Shown here in pieces: positions 34,292 through 36,418 of a stretch of 36,418 bases of DNA (positions within the stretch are counted from its first letter, which is position 1; each line of letters opens with the position of its first letter). The notes beneath the pieces are model-generated. The model ran no database searches and was not told where the DNA came from. It was given only the letters and a program-made list of their open reading frames with translations. The stretch is from Nymphaea colorata (Eukaryota; Streptophyta; Magnoliopsida; Nymphaeales; Nymphaeaceae). The stretch lies in NCBI RefSeq assembly GCF_008831285.2, contig NW_022204692.1:1-36418 (forward strand), read 5' to 3'. Made by a program: the position numbers and the translations under genes.

Positions 34292-34419
34292 TTTGTGAGC
34301 CAATATAGATAGTATTTTTCGAAGCTAGTAATATAGTTGTTCGGGATAATCAACTACATACCAGTGTGAATATTTCTTGCATCACTGCTTTTTGCTATCT
34401 TAAACGACTATTTATCTTT

Positions 34420-36418
34420 TCAATGGGTTATTCCATGACATAAAGTATAAAAATCATTATTCTCCGGCATCAGTATTTTAACTTTATGACACTGGCTCCT
34501 TGTCACTTTCAGAGACGAATCTTTTGCAACGTTAATTACGTTTGCTGCAAGGTATCTCGCGACTCTTTTGATGTATGAGCAATCAATCATCAAATGTATA
34601 TCATTGATTTTTACATTCCAGTCTTATATCCACAAAAGCAAATTTTCCAAATTTAGCCTGATGTATTAGTGTCCTTAATTGGTCTATTGCTGTAAGTAGA
34701 AAAGATGCATTTTTGGCCAATGATTACGTGGGTGATATCGATTTAGTATGGCTTATTATTTTCTTTTTTCTAGCGTTACTCGATTTTGGCTAAAAGCCAG
34801 GAGGCCTTCTTTACCTTTTTATCATACTCTTAAATTTTGGATGTGCTGATGGTTACGTCAATCGTATATATGATTACTTTTTTATTTGTTAGTCGTAACA
34901 AGCAAAGGCACCGTCAATGCACTTACTATCGGGTGAATAATTTCCGTTCCCATATGAAGGCACCCCGATACCCACATTCCTTGATTTTGCACTGCTGACT
35001 AAAGTAAATGCTCCATTTTTTTCCTTATGTTTTCAGATTCCTCTTTTTTTTAGGTTTTTTGGTCATCTGGAGAAGGGTTATTCTCTTACATTTTCTCAAG
35101 CTTTTTGCTGGATCGTAGCCTATTGAACTGAGTAAACTTTTCTACCTTCTGAATTTTTATTTATTGACGCTTTAGAAATGGAATACTCGATATCTGAAAA
35201 ATGCTGTGTAGGACCAACGTCCATTTCTATTCACTTTTTATTAATTTCCCAAAGAGTCTATCCAAGTATGACCCAAGAAATTTTCTCTCATCTCTTAAGC
35301 GCTACTTATCAATTTTTCTTGACTATAAGGTATAGTGAGTACCCTTTATCTTTTTTGCTCCGATTCGTACACATTTTTAATGCTTTTTCGCAAGCAAAGG
35401 GATTCATATACATTGTAAATTTCTTTCGCTGGTTGCAGTTTAGATTGATGAAATCGAAAAATTATTTAGTTACTAATCTTAGACATCTTACTAATTAATT
35501 TGAAGTTAAAATTTGCTTAGTTTTTCGAGTCTTTTTATCTTTTCCTCGGTTTGGGTATTTCGATCTATGTATCTTTGGGTTTCGTAAAGTAAATTGGTGA
35601 TTGCATAGTAGCTGTTTACCAATTTTTCTCCTTTCTGCTTTGACAAGTGACTCCAAAATTAGTTTTCCTTGTTTTGGGCAAATAAGACTTGATCTTCCTC
35701 AATAGTTTTTTAAATCTTTATTGATTTTCCTAACTCTAATCGGTAATTTTCTTCATTTTTTATTATTTTATCATTTTCGAAATGGTCAAATTTATATCTA
35801 GGGGTTGCTAATGAATGAGATAAGAAAATTTGCCCATATTCTTAGAGATTTTCACGACACTGTTGCCATCGATTCCGAATTATTATAAAAATATCTTTCG
35901 ATATTTGTTTAAGAGCTATTTATCTTCTTCGATTGATTATTGTATAGAAATAACTTTGCTCACCTCAAAAAACAGCCAATGAAGCTTTTCCCGTATCATC
36001 CAAGGCTGGTCCTTATATTCCAAGTAGCTGAGTGTTTCGTTTTGAAATTATTAAGCCTTTATTGCAAAATTTGTGTCATCAACTGTGTTTGGGTATTACT
36101 AGAAGAGGCCGCTCTCAATATTGATCGAACTGAGGATGATGAACTTTCCAAGACATCCTTTACTAAATCCTTGGTAGGCCCTATGGTAAGTCGAAATTTC
36201 CTTTTTAATTTTAAATAAGAAATCGATATCTTATTGGCTTCTATTTTCTTTTGATTTTGAATCTATAGCCTTCCTTATTAGTGATGCAAATATGTTAAAT
36301 TGGTCAAGAATAACAGCCGTACATATGCCTTTTTGCTTATAAGCTTTCGATATCTTTTGAACTAAATCTTTCAGATTTATCTTCGGAGCCTCATCGATAG
36401 TCGGCCATGTTATTTCAA
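34420..36418 (-). CDS. Large uncharacterised protein, 5' end outside the window; possible P-loop NTPase
   Basis: Reading the minus strand from the window edge gives more than 600 residues without a real stop (TGA at 34420-34422), with slips near 35720, 34915 and 34590. The visible start has VQKISKAYKQKGICTAVILDQFNIFASLIRKAI and later GKFIILSSINIESGLFEEYP. This hydrophobic-DQ-x-N strand followed by a sensor-like I-I-L-S-S strand resembles the Walker B/sensor part of P-loop NTPases such as Crinkler/RHS-type proteins; a Walker A would lie outside the window. The rest is helical and charged (HLSKQKGEKLVNSYYAITNLLYE). The C-terminus (KFGKFAFVDIRLECKINDIH, MIDCSYIKRVARYLAANVI) looks folded. The NTPase reading is tentative; that this is a gene is much surer. 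Confidence 0.55.

Noticed and set aside
35178-35498. Plus-strand open frame of 106 codons
   Set aside because: It lies opposite the long minus-strand coding region 34420-36418, has no recognisable protein features, and is an AT-rich shadow.
1-36418. UAA/UAG = Gln, as in Tetrahymena and Paramecium
   Set aside because: It keeps frames open equally well but puts Gln at fixed Glu sites in at least six unrelated families, including three catalytic residues. Glu fits all of them.
107-36418. CRISPR arrays, insertion sequences or bacterial operons
   Set aside because: No spaced direct repeats, terminal inverted repeats or transposase motifs were seen; telomere, code and introns all show a eukaryotic macronuclear chromosome.

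Overview
This window is one end of a ciliate macronuclear chromosome, most likely from a peritrich (the Vorticella/Carchesium/Campanella group). It opens with about 106 bases of CCCCAA telomere, the oligohymenophorean repeat. Read with the standard code, every gene is shattered by TAA and TAG; TGA is the only working stop. At diagnostic sites TAA/TAG stand where related proteins have glutamate: the Walker B Glu of an ABC transporter (D-TAG-ATSALD), the APE motif of a CDPK (MAP-TAA), the catalytic-loop Glu of a NAK kinase (KI-TAG-N), the catalytic Glu of a PARP (YN-TAG-Y), W-TAA-GVEP of a GH5 enzyme and R-TAG-ER of katanin p80. UAR = Glu is the peritrich nuclear code (NCBI table 30); the commoner ciliate UAR = Gln fits none of these sites. 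All translations here use that code.

Two further features decide how the genes must be read. First, introns are tiny and nearly invariant: 13 supported introns are exactly 20 nt, start GTA and end TAG (one CAG), and restore the conserved frame; one more measures 19 nt. Second, many other frame jumps are single missing bases, mostly in short homopolymers. They always need one extra base and look like residual long-read error, not biology. Most genes are therefore intact but look broken.

Layout, left to right: (1) 0.1-8 kb, plus strand: GH5 endoglycoceramidase-like enzyme 52 bp from the telomere, SAS-6, katanin p80 and the spliceosomal helicase DDX23/Prp28. (2) 8.1-10.1 kb, minus: ABCB half-transporter. 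(3) 10.2-17 kb, plus: an uncharacterised coiled-coil protein, a possible axonemal protein, a NAK-family (AAK1/GAK-like) kinase with a C-terminal clathrin box, a long disordered protein and two poorly defined small frames. (4) 17.3-23.1 kb, plus: a large membrane protein of the tiny-macrocysts/PAS type and a laforin-like protein with two CBM20 domains. (5) 23.1-28 kb, minus: coiled-coil protein, WGR-PARP and an unknown protein. (6) 28.4-34.3 kb: CDPK (plus), a lysozyme-like/LIM chimera (minus) and a tandem double cathepsin Z (plus). (7) 34.4 kb to the end, minus: a large gene, possibly a P-loop NTPase, cut by the window edge.

About 20 genes fill 36 kb and most gaps are 30-160 bp. Several genes suit a ciliated phagotroph: SAS-6 and katanin p80 (basal bodies, microtubule severing) lie next to each other, and the secreted GH5 enzyme, the cathepsin Z and possibly the lysozyme-like protein fit digestion of prey. 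There is no sign of an operon, a mobile element, a CRISPR array or an RNA gene. The most unusual items are the lysozyme-like domain in one open frame with LIM zinc fingers, the double cathepsin Z whose first domain has Ser for the catalytic Cys, the laforin-like protein without the phosphatase Cys, and the fixed 20-nt introns combined with UAR = Glu.
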